DNA from: CAYZJB01 sp964602985
GTDB lineage: Bacteria > CLD3 > SB21
Direction: 5' to 3'
Length of the DNA stretch: 64,000 nucleotides
Assembly: GCA_964602985.1 (NCBI GenBank)
Contig: CAZRTJ010000001.1
Location: 236,243 to 300,242, forward strand
The notes under the pieces were generated by a model. That model saw only the letters and a program-made list of their open reading frames with translations, made no database searches and was not told where the DNA came from. Every line of letters starts with the position of its first letter. Positions within the stretch are counted from its first letter, which is position 1. The position numbers were made by a program, and so were the translations under genes. Of the stretch, positions 16,239 through 24,612 are shown one piece after another.

Positions 16239-19200
16239 ATGTTGGCCCGGCTCTTGGAGGATGTCTCGCGCGCGTATTCAGCGGTCCTGACACAACCGCC
16301 GACTGAAGGGTTCAGCGTGCGCCATGCGTTTGGTTCTCTTTCCCATGTGCTTGTAGCTCTGCTCGCGAAACAGGAACACCGACATTGCCTGGTCGTCGTG
16401 CCCGATTCCGAGTCGTATTCGCGCGCCCTGGATGATCTGATGGAAATGACAAAGGTGAGCGATGGCGTTCCCGTATATTCCTTTCCCGATGAGGAACGAT
16501 CTCCCTTTGACGAGAGGGAAGTTCCGATGTCCGTCCAGGCGGCTCGACAAGAGTGTTTGGAAAAGAGCCGGGCGGCCTCGCATTGTGTGGTGGTGACGCA
16601 GATTCGGAGTTTGTTTCAGAAATTGCCTTCCTTCGGTGATTTCGAGAGGAAACATGCACAGCTGAGGGAGGGAAGGTTCTTTGGGTTTCAAACGCTGACG
16701 GAGATGCTGGTTCAATTCGGGTACGACCGGCAGGATGTGGTGGATTCCGTCGGTACGTTTGCCGTGCGGGGCGGCATGGTCGACGTGTATCTATACAGCC
16801 ACGAGCAGCCGATACGGGTCGAATTCTTCGGAGACGATGTGGAGAGTTTGCGCGTCTTTGATGTGGTCACGCAACGGTCACAGGCAAGAATTTCCGAAGT
16901 GTCCATTTATCCGACAGCCCGGTCTGCGGAGCGATGCGAATCCACACTTTGCGATTACCTGCCAGGCGCCCGCGTCATCTGGATGGAACCGGAGCTGATC
17001 GAGGCACAGGCTATGCGTTTCTGGGAACGATGCGATGAAGAAGCGAAACATCACCCGAAGGAAAAGGAAGCGGAAGAGTCGCGCTACATTGACTGGAAAA
17101 CTCTGCAAGGTCAACTGCGGCGGGGGCCGTACATTGAGTTCTGCAATCTGTCTCGTCCGACGCAACCGACGGTGTTTGATCTTCAATCGCGTGAGTCCGA
17201 TACGCTGGACGGACACGTGAAACGACTGCGGCACTGCTTGAGTGACCACCAACGGCGGGGATTGCGAACGATGATTCTCTGCAACAATCAGGGTCAGGTC
17301 GACCGTCTTAACGAATTACTCGAGTCTGAACAGATGACTGCCGGAATTGACTATCAAATCGGCACAGGAGAACTGCATTCCGGTTTTCGCGCCGACCAAG
17401 CCGGATTGGTTGTCTATACCGATCATCAGATCTTTGGGCGCCCCAAGCGATTTCGAATTCATCGTCGGTTCAAGAGTGCGCAGGCGCTGAGGTATCTGAA
17501 GACACTGCAGCTCGGAGATTACGTCGTGCATGTGGACTACGGGATTGGTCAATACGCGGGGCTTCACAAAGTCACTCAGGGTGATCATATTGAGGAATGC
17601 CTGAAAATCGTTTATCAAAACGGGGATAAGCTGTTCGTTCCGCTGGAGCATTTTGCGCGTGTCCAGAAATTTTCGGGCGAGGAGGGAATGGAGCCCAAGC
17701 TCAACAGACTCGGCACCGCGGATTGGGAGAGGCTGAAGACACGGACCCGTAAGTCGATCCAGGATATCGCGAAAGACCTGATCAAGCTGTACGCCGAGCG
17801 AAAAATGAAAAAAGGTTTTGCATTCGCCCGGGACACGATGATGCAGTATGAATTGGAGGGTTCGTTTGAGTTTGAGGACACTCCGGATCAGAGCAAAGTC
17901 ACAGCCGAGATCAAGGCGGATATGGAATCCGACGAACCGATGGATCGCCTGATCTGCGGGGACGTGGGGTACGGGAAGACGGAGGTGGCTCTGCGAGCGG
18001 CATTCAAGGCTGTGCAGGACAGCAAGCAGGTTGCCGTGCTCGTCCCGACAACCATTCTGGCGGAACAACATTTTGAAACGTTTTCGCGCCGCTTGAAGGA
18101 CTTTCCCGTGCACGTGGCGGCGTTGTCGCGCTTCCAATCAGCCGGAGAACAGAAAGACATCCTTCAGCGATTGGCGGAGGGTCGATTGGACGTGGTCATT
18201 GGGACACACCGACTTTTGTCAACAGACGTAGTCTTTCGCGACCTGGGGTTGCTCATTATTGATGAGGAACAACGCTTCGGAGTGACGCACAAAGAAAAGC
18301 TCAAACGGATCCAAGCATCCGTTGATACGCTGACCCTCACGGCAACCCCCATCCCGAGAACCCTCCATTTTTCCCTGATGGGGGGTCGCGATCTGTCCAC
18401 GATCCAAACGCCGCCGCAGGACCGGTTGCCGATACGGACAGAAATCGTACGGTTTGACGAGGAACTGATTTACGACGCACTGATGAAGGAAATCGATCGC
18501 GGCGGTCAGGTCTACTTCGTGCACAATCGGGTGCAAACGATTGAACGAATTGGCGAAATTCTTGCGCGGATCGCGCCGCGTGCAAGGTATGGCATCATTC
18601 ATGGGCAGATGCCTCCGCAGCGCATCGAGAAAGTCGTGCACGAATTCATGAATCGGAAATTCGACGTCCTCCTTGCAACGACCATCATCGAAAACGGAAT
18701 TGATATTCCCAACGTCAATACCATCTTAATCGATCAAGCCCAGCAGTACGGGGTTGCCCAACTGTATCAGCTGCGTGGCCGCGTGGGGCGGTCGTCGAAG
18801 CAAGCCTATTGTTACCTCATCACGCCGCCGTTTCAGAATTTGCCGACGGATGCCTTACGGAGGCTTCAGGCGATCGAGGAGTTTACCGAGCTGGGGTCTG
18901 GATTCCTCATCGCGATGAGGGATCTGGAGATTCGAGGCGCGGGCAATTTGCTCGGGGCCGAGCAGAGTGGCTTCATCAACGCCGTTGGCTTTGAGTTGTA
19001 CTGCAGACTGCTGGAGGAGGCTGTTCAGACCGCGAAGCACGATCTCCGGATCGAGGTGGAGCCTCCTGAGCCCCAGGTGCTGCTGGAAACAGAAATCCGG
19101 GTTTCGGATCCAACCTATTTCCCCGACGACTACGTGAATGTTCCGTCGGAACGGATTCGCCTGTATCAGGAATTGTCGACCCTGCGCTCCGTGGATCGAT

Positions 19201-19604
19201 TGACGGAGATTCGTCGGGAACTGGAGGATCGCTTCGGGCCGCTTCCTGTGGAAGCAGAAAACCTGCTCAAAACGGTAGGGTTGAAAATCATGGCATCGTT
19301 TTACGGTCTGACCAAACTGCACGTGGATTCCCAGTGTCTGACGATGAGTTTTGATGACAAATTTGTAAAAGAACGAGAGCTTGCGGATGTTTTCCAAGGG
19401 AAGGTGCAACGTGTCCTTGCGATTACCCATAACGTCAAATTTCACCAGTCCGGTCGTCAATTTGAACTGCGGGTCGGATTTCCCGGGTACAACGTCCAGA
19501 AGCAGAGGTTGGACAGCCCGGTGACGGTGGAGCGTTTGGATTGGGCGTGGCAATTTCTGTCGGAACTGAGTCAATCTTCGGAATCGACTCTTCAACTTGC
19601 ATAA
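16239..19604 (+). CDS. mfd: Transcription-repair coupling factor Mfd
   Basis: 1121-residue ATP-dependent translocase. It removes RNA polymerase stalled at DNA lesions and recruits UvrA. Seen in order: UvrB-like N-terminal modules, a CarD-like RNA polymerase-interaction domain (DYVVHVDYGIGQYAGL, about residue 427), and the RecG-type helicase with Walker A GDVGYGKTE, the DEEQ box (LIIDEEQRFGV) and TATPIPRTL. The C-terminal TRCF domain (about 960-1070) follows. Length is normal for the family. It follows miaB after five bases. Confidence 0.97.
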   Translation: MLARLLEDVSRAYSAVLTQPPTEGFSVRHAFGSLSHVLVALLAKQEHRHCLVVVPDSESYSRALDDLMEMTKVSDGVPVYSFPDEERSPFDEREVPMSVQAARQECLEKSRAASHCVVVTQIRSLFQKLPSFGDFERKHAQLREGRFFGFQTLTEMLVQFGYDRQDVVDSVGTFAVRGGMVDVYLYSHEQPIRVEFFGDDVESLRVFDVVTQRSQARISEVSIYPTARSAERCESTLCDYLPGARVIWMEPELIEAQAMRFWERCDEEAKHHPKEKEAEESRYIDWKTLQGQLRRGPYIEFCNLSRPTQPTVFDLQSRESDTLDGHVKRLRHCLSDHQRRGLRTMILCNNQGQVDRLNELLESEQMTAGIDYQIGTGELHSGFRADQAGLVVYTDHQIFGRPKRFRIHRRFKSAQALRYLKTLQLGDYVVHVDYGIGQYAGLHKVTQGDHIEECLKIVYQNGDKLFVPLEHFARVQKFSGEEGMEPKLNRLGTADWERLKTRTRKSIQDIAKDLIKLYAERKMKKGFAFARDTMMQYELEGSFEFEDTPDQSKVTAEIKADMESDEPMDRLICGDVGYGKTEVALRAAFKAVQDSKQVAVLVPTTILAEQHFETFSRRLKDFPVHVAALSRFQSAGEQKDILQRLAEGRLDVVIGTHRLLSTDVVFRDLGLLIIDEEQRFGVTHKEKLKRIQASVDTLTLTATPIPRTLHFSLMGGRDLSTIQTPPQDRLPIRTEIVRFDEELIYDALMKEIDRGGQVYFVHNRVQTIERIGEILARIAPRARYGIIHGQMPPQRIEKVVHEFMNRKFDVLLATTIIENGIDIPNVNTILIDQAQQYGVAQLYQLRGRVGRSSKQAYCYLITPPFQNLPTDALRRLQAIEEFTELGSGFLIAMRDLEIRGAGNLLGAEQSGFINAVGFELYCRLLEEAVQTAKHDLRIEVEPPEPQVLLETEIRVSDPTYFPDDYVNVPSERIRLYQELSTLRSVDRLTEIRRELEDRFGPLPVEAENLLKTVGLKIMASFYGLTKLHVDSQCLTMSFDDKFVKERELADVFQGKVQRVLAITHNVKFHQSGRQFELRVGFPGYNVQKQRLDSPVTVERLDWAWQFLSELSQSSESTLQLA

Positions 19605-19616
19605 GGAATCCATTTC

Positions 19617-21362
19617 ATGAGAGTATGGCTGATTTGCATTGGGTGTGTCGCGTGGATGGCGTGCGGCGATACAAAGAAAATCGATTTGTCCTCCAGAGAC
19701 GTGTGGGCGGTGGTGGGAGGAGACACCCTGGACGTGGACATGTTCAAAGAATTTGCAGGGATGCAAAAAGGGCGTACCATCGATCTCTCAAAGAAGACGC
19801 ACCGCGATTTGTTGATGAACGAGTTGGTGGAGCGTCGCCTGATCGAGAGGTGGGCGGAGGACGAAGGGTTGGCCGCGGACCCGATCGTTTCCCAGGCAGT
19901 GGAGGACAAAGAGTCCGAGTATCTGTATGAGAAGGTTGTGCGAAAGCTGGTGGGGGAGGCGGTGGTCACCGAACGAGACATACGCGAAACGCACGACATG
20001 CTGAAAACGGAAAGACGGCTTCGGCAAATCTTCGTTGCTCACTCTGAAGTGCGGAAGCAGATGAACATTGAACTGGTCATGAAGGCGTCGCGCAGCAGGG
20101 AAAAGGCCAAAGCCATTGCCGATTCCGTGTATCGAGCCCTCCAGGCCAATCCTTCGACTTTCGGTTCTCTTGCCCGATCGTATTCCGATGATGAGACTGG
20201 ACAATACCAAGACGGGGATTTGGGATTTCTTCGTTTGGATCAAGTGGAACCGCGATTTCAAACGGCTGTACTCCAATTGAAGCCAGGCCAGGTCACGCAT
20301 CCGGTCGAGGGGGAAGCAGGCTTTCACATTCTGATGTTGGTTGAAGAAAGACCGTCGGCTGAATTGAAGGACCTGGATGCCCATTGGGAATACCTTCGAG
20401 CCGTCACTCTCAACGGACTGCTCCGGAATCCGACGAGCGCCGTGCGAAAGCGCTTTTCATTTGTCGAAGATAGTCTGTTCACATCGGCAGGGTTCAGAAT
20501 TCATGACACGGCCGTACGCATGTTCATGAACGGTTATCAAACGGTGAAAGAGCCTAACGACTGGTTTGCAGTTTTTGACAGTTTGCAATTGCGGGAGAGG
20601 TTGGCGTCGTTTGACGGCGGGAAGATTGAGGTTCATGAAATCGTGCGTCAACTGTCCGATCGATCTTCCACAGCGCGCCTTGACGATCGCCGGATGAAGG
20701 AAGGGTTACGGCTCGCCGCCCGTACGCGAATTTTTGGACGAGCGGGACGCGAACTGAAACTGGCTCTGGGTGAGGATGAATCGGCCGCTCTTCAGAGATT
20801 TCGACGAGAGGAGTTGCGCCGCCTGGCCCAGGTGCACGCGGTTTTGCAAAAAGTAAGGTACACCGAAGGAGAGTTGCAGAGTCACTATCGGGCGAATGTC
20901 GATCGCTTCAAAGCATTGGATCAAGTGCGCATTACGGAAATCCAAAGTCGTAGTCAGGAAGCCATCCAGACGTATTCCAGTCTCTGGAAATCCTCGAAGG
21001 ACTTTGAGCGAGTTTTGAAAGCCGCGTCGATGGATACCAACGTGACGGTAAGCCGGCGTCCGATGCTGCAAGATGATAAGACCATCGAGCGGATTTCCTA
21101 CGCAAACAAGAATTTGCAACCCGGACAGGTGAGCGAGGTGCTGGGTACGGACGGCGGAGACTACTTCCTCGTTCGCCTGGACGAGAAGATTCCGGGAACC
21201 TTACTGCCACTTGAAAAAGTTCGATCCCTCGTGGTGCAGGATTTTGTCCAGTCTACGGAAAGGCGCATTCGCAGGGAATGGATGGAATCGATGAAACAGA
21301 AATATCCGGTTCAGATGTGGCCGGAGCGCCTCGATGACGTTTATGACTTGCGTCTGAAGTGA
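19617..21362 (+). CDS. PpiC/SurA-type peptidyl-prolyl isomerase lipoprotein
   Basis: 581-residue periplasmic folding factor. The signal peptide ends in the lipobox WMAC (Cys about residue 16), so the mature protein is lipid-anchored. A SurA-N-like helical region precedes a rotamase (parvulin) domain at about residues 130-250 (RRLRQIFVAHS, FGSLARSYSDD, GDLGFL, PVEGEAGFHILMLVEE). A second, degenerate parvulin-like segment lies at about 430-550 (VRITEIQSR, QPGQVSEVL, YFLVRLDEK). The two-parvulin layout recalls SurA, and a role in outer-membrane protein maturation is likely. It has good SD spacing and a GTGA overlap with the CHAT gene. Confidence 0.88.
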   Translation: MRVWLICIGCVAWMACGDTKKIDLSSRDVWAVVGGDTLDVDMFKEFAGMQKGRTIDLSKKTHRDLLMNELVERRLIERWAEDEGLAADPIVSQAVEDKESEYLYEKVVRKLVGEAVVTERDIRETHDMLKTERRLRQIFVAHSEVRKQMNIELVMKASRSREKAKAIADSVYRALQANPSTFGSLARSYSDDETGQYQDGDLGFLRLDQVEPRFQTAVLQLKPGQVTHPVEGEAGFHILMLVEERPSAELKDLDAHWEYLRAVTLNGLLRNPTSAVRKRFSFVEDSLFTSAGFRIHDTAVRMFMNGYQTVKEPNDWFAVFDSLQLRERLASFDGGKIEVHEIVRQLSDRSSTARLDDRRMKEGLRLAARTRIFGRAGRELKLALGEDESAALQRFRREELRRLAQVHAVLQKVRYTEGELQSHYRANVDRFKALDQVRITEIQSRSQEAIQTYSSLWKSSKDFERVLKAASMDTNVTVSRRPMLQDDKTIERISYANKNLQPGQVSEVLGTDGGDYFLVRLDEKIPGTLLPLEKVRSLVVQDFVQSTERRIRREWMESMKQKYPVQMWPERLDDVYDLRLK

Positions 21363-23677
21363 TTCGGGCTGTACCGGTATGCCTCCTTTTCTGTAGCGGG
21401 CTCGCGGGGCTTACTGCGCAGTCCGCGGACTCCTCACGCATCTATTTTGAGCGCGGCCTCTATGATGAGGTCATTCGTTTTGGCGCGTCGTTCCCAGCCG
21501 ACTCCATTTCCACACCGTCGTTATCTGTGGTCGCGAAGAGTTATTTCTACAAAGGACAAAATCGGGAATCCCAGAGCCTGTACGCATTGCTGGCAAGACG
21601 TCCGGATCGAAAGAAGCTGGATCTGGTCGATTATGCGCTCCTGCTATGCGAGATGGCGGAGTATGACAAGGGCGATTCGGTCTTATCGGAGGCGTTTGGC
21701 GGCGCGGCGATGGATTCTGTGACGACCGCCAAAGCCCACAATGCGCGGGGCATTCTTCACATGCGACGATCGAACTGGAATCGGGCGTTGCAGGAGTTTC
21801 GTGTGGCGGGTCGGTTTTCCAGGGATCCGGGATTCTTGTCCTTTGTACGCAGCAATGAGGGGATCGTCTTTCGAAACACCGGGCAGTATCGCCGGGCGCT
21901 CGCGGCGTACCGAGAAGCGCTCGCTACGGACAGTCTGGCGAGACGAGAAGGCGACGTGGCGGCAGACCTTCTGAATATTGCAAATGTGTTCTACGATCTC
22001 GGGCGATACGATGATGCCGAAGCGACTCTGTATCGCTCCGAAGATGCCTATCGACGAGCTGGAGATTCAGCGGGGCTCATGCTGGCCATCGGGAATCGCG
22101 CCGCCGTTCTGCAAAAGACAGAGCGTTTCGCGCGGGCCCAACCCCTCTTGCAAATGTCCATCCAGTATTCCGCACGTCAGGGGGATCCACTGGGTGAAAT
22201 CAGTTTGACACAGGAACTCGCGTACTCGGAATTTCGGCAGGGAAGAGCGCGTGAAGCGGCGGAGCTGCTGACGCGGGTCGTGGATCTCGCACGACAATTG
22301 GAATCGAGCTCGGACGAACTTTCCGCTCTTCTTCTGCTGAGCCAGGTGTGCACACGGATGCGTGATTTCGAGCGGGCGCACGCATTGCTGGCACAGGCGT
22401 TGGAGGTGGGCCGCCTCAAACATGCGGGGCTCACGTGGATGGTCATGTACGAATTGGGCCGCCTGCACGAACAGAAAAACGATAGGATACAGGCCGCACG
22501 ATGGTATGAACAGTCGATTCGGGAACTCGAAACTCAGAAGGGGCACGCGTTTCCGGAGGAGGCGTTGCCGTACTTCTTCCAGGGTCAACGTCTATCCGTA
22601 TATCGGGCTCTGATTCGACTCCGACTCGCTCAAGACAGGATCGATGAGGCCTTTCAGATCTCCGAACGACTTCGCGGTGGGGACATACCCGTGGAAGACC
22701 GTGCCGGGAATACAGCCATGCCTGTTTTGTCCTATGTGGTTGAGGATTCGGCGGTTCACGTCTTCATCCGTCTGAAAGATACGCTGGCGGCCATTCGTCT
22801 TGGCGAAACGCAGAGGATTCGCAGAGCGGTGCTGGAGGAGGCGATTCGCATGCGATCTACGCAACGCCAGGCGACTGCAGAAGTTTTTGATCTCTTGGTC
22901 CGTCCCACGCTTGCTTTCCTGTCTCCGGACGCGCCTGTTGCGATCGTACCCGATGATTTCTTGTTCGCCCTTGCCTTTGAGTCGCTGTTTGATGGGGAGA
23001 GATTTTGGATTGAGAGAAATCCCGTCTGCTACACGCCGGCGGGCCGTCTGGCGCCGCGATTGCCCACACGTTCGGTCGAATTCGATACGCTGAGAATATT
23101 CTGCACAAGCGACTATGGCAGGGGGCTTGCGGCATGGCAGTTGGAAGATTTGCCGTACGCGGAGCAGGAAGGGCGTGAAATCTATGCAGTTTGGCGCGGA
23201 CCGAAAACGATCCAAATCAACGAGATCGATGAGGCGGTCGTACAGAACGGAATGTCGATACCACATTCGATCCTGCATCTGAGCGGCCATGGATTGCGAA
23301 CATCCGGAGGTGGGACCGCGATCGTCATGCCGGCCTCCGCGACTCATGACGGGTACTTTCAAGCCACCGATATCCAGAGGTTCTCTGTGCGGTCCAGTAT
23401 CGTATTCCTATCCGCGTGCGCCACTGAAGATGTGTCGAATCCCACGACGGCTGATGCGCTTTCCCGCGCAATGATGGCGGGCGGCGCCAAGGCGATCATC
23501 GGGACACGATGGGAAGTAAACGATCGCGATCACGCCCGGCTTGTGTTGGATTTTTATGCGAATTTGGCCGCGGGGCACGATATTCTGCAAGCGTTGCGTT
23601 CAGCAAAGATCGCGATGATCCGCGCAGGCATTCCGCGTCGACACTGGGCAGGCACTGCGTTATGGATGGCAAATTAG
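21359..23677 (+). CDS. Exported TPR-CHAT (caspase-like) protein
   Basis: 772 residues from GTG 21359. An N-terminal hydrophobic segment (AVPVCLLFCSGLAGLTAQ) looks like a signal peptide. Tandem TPR-type repeats fill about 30-430. A CHAT domain occupies about 500-772. The caspase-clan dyad is intact: His644 in LHLSGHG and Cys687 in LSACAT. Conserved downstream features include GGAKAIIGTRWEVNDRD and the C-terminal HWAGTALW. CHAT proteins are cysteine-peptidase-like and usually cytoplasmic. Export here is unusual and rests only on the signal-like N-terminus. It is translationally coupled (GTGA) to the SurA-like lipoprotein gene. Substrate unknown. Confidence 0.88.
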   Translation: MIRAVPVCLLFCSGLAGLTAQSADSSRIYFERGLYDEVIRFGASFPADSISTPSLSVVAKSYFYKGQNRESQSLYALLARRPDRKKLDLVDYALLLCEMAEYDKGDSVLSEAFGGAAMDSVTTAKAHNARGILHMRRSNWNRALQEFRVAGRFSRDPGFLSFVRSNEGIVFRNTGQYRRALAAYREALATDSLARREGDVAADLLNIANVFYDLGRYDDAEATLYRSEDAYRRAGDSAGLMLAIGNRAAVLQKTERFARAQPLLQMSIQYSARQGDPLGEISLTQELAYSEFRQGRAREAAELLTRVVDLARQLESSSDELSALLLLSQVCTRMRDFERAHALLAQALEVGRLKHAGLTWMVMYELGRLHEQKNDRIQAARWYEQSIRELETQKGHAFPEEALPYFFQGQRLSVYRALIRLRLAQDRIDEAFQISERLRGGDIPVEDRAGNTAMPVLSYVVEDSAVHVFIRLKDTLAAIRLGETQRIRRAVLEEAIRMRSTQRQATAEVFDLLVRPTLAFLSPDAPVAIVPDDFLFALAFESLFDGERFWIERNPVCYTPAGRLAPRLPTRSVEFDTLRIFCTSDYGRGLAAWQLEDLPYAEQEGREIYAVWRGPKTIQINEIDEAVVQNGMSIPHSILHLSGHGLRTSGGGTAIVMPASATHDGYFQATDIQRFSVRSSIVFLSACATEDVSNPTTADALSRAMMAGGAKAIIGTRWEVNDRDHARLVLDFYANLAAGHDILQALRSAKIAMIRAGIPRRHWAGTALWMAN

Positions 23678-23678
23678 T

Positions 23679-23707
23679 TTGATATTGATGCTTGTTTTAA
23701 GTAGACT
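23679..23707 (+). promoter_or_regulatory. Candidate promoter for uppS-bamA-skp operon
   Basis: TTGATA (23679-23684), 17 bases, TAGACT (23702-23707). It begins right after the CHAT stop. It covers the apparent upstream TTG and ATG codons of the uppS frame, which excludes them as starts if the promoter is used. Confidence 0.55.
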
Positions 23708-23735
23708 TAGCACGCAAAAAAAGGAGTCTTCCGTT

Positions 23736-24584
23736 TTGGCCCCGATCAACGGCCTGTCCCGACTACGAGCCTATCTGAATCGCAAGTCTATCGCCAAGGC
23801 GACCGACAAAGCGCTGCAGGAAGCGATTTTGGCCAAAGGCAACCTGCCTCGCCACGTCGCGATTATTATGGACGGGAATGGCCGATGGGCCAAGAAACGT
23901 GGACTGCCGCGAGTCGCGGGGCACAATGAGGGCGTTCGTTCGGTCAAAGTCATTGTCGAAGCCTGTGGAGAACTGAATATCGAAGTCCTCACGTTGTATG
24001 CGTTCAGTTACGAGAACTGGAAGCGTCCGACATGGGAAGTCAGCGCCTTGATGAAGCTGTTGATGAAGACCATCCATAACGAGCTGGAAAATCTGATGGA
24101 AAAAAACGTGCGGGTCCGCACGATCGGCTCCATCGATTTACTGCCTCCGGACACCCTGAGGCAGGTTCAGGAGGCGGTTGAGAAGACAAAAAACAACGAA
24201 GGACTGGTGCTCAATCTGGCGCTGAGCTACAGTTCGAGAATTGAGATTCTGAATGCCATACGAAGGATGATGGCCGATCCGAATCTGGACGCGGAGCGGT
24301 TGGATGAGGCGACGTTTTCGCGGTTTCTGGAAACTGCCGACCTTCCAGATCCCGATCTGATCATCCGCACGAGCGGTGAATTTCGCATCAGCAATTTCCT
24401 CCTGTGGCAGCTGGCGTATTCTGAAATCTATGTGACCGACTGTTTGTGGCCCGACTTTCGAAAACCCCAACTCTATGAAGCGCTTGTGAATTTCCAGCAG
24501 AGGGAACGTCGCTTTGGATTGACCAGCGATCAAGTCAAGAGTCATGAGCGCTCGCGAAAATCTCCCGTACGATCCCATTCTTAA
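23736..24584 (+). CDS. uppS: Isoprenyl transferase (undecaprenyl diphosphate synthase)
   Basis: Cis-prenyltransferase that makes the C55 lipid carrier for peptidoglycan and O-antigen. The TTG at 23736 is chosen as start (282 residues). AAGGAG at 23721-23726 lies nine bases before it, and the candidate promoter at 23679-23707 excludes earlier codons. Motifs: HVAIIMDGNGRWAKKRG with the catalytic Asp, LYAFSYENWKRP, and LIIRTSGEFRISNFLLWQLAYSE with the conserved RTSGE. It is the first gene of an envelope-assembly operon with bamA and two skp-like genes. Confidence 0.95.
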   Translation: MAPINGLSRLRAYLNRKSIAKATDKALQEAILAKGNLPRHVAIIMDGNGRWAKKRGLPRVAGHNEGVRSVKVIVEACGELNIEVLTLYAFSYENWKRPTWEVSALMKLLMKTIHNELENLMEKNVRVRTIGSIDLLPPDTLRQVQEAVEKTKNNEGLVLNLALSYSSRIEILNAIRRMMADPNLDAERLDEATFSRFLETADLPDPDLIIRTSGEFRISNFLLWQLAYSEIYVTDCLWPDFRKPQLYEALVNFQQRERRFGLTSDQVKSHERSRKSPVRSHS

Positions 24585-24612
24585 GTTTACACACAAGATT
24601 CTGAAGGTATAG

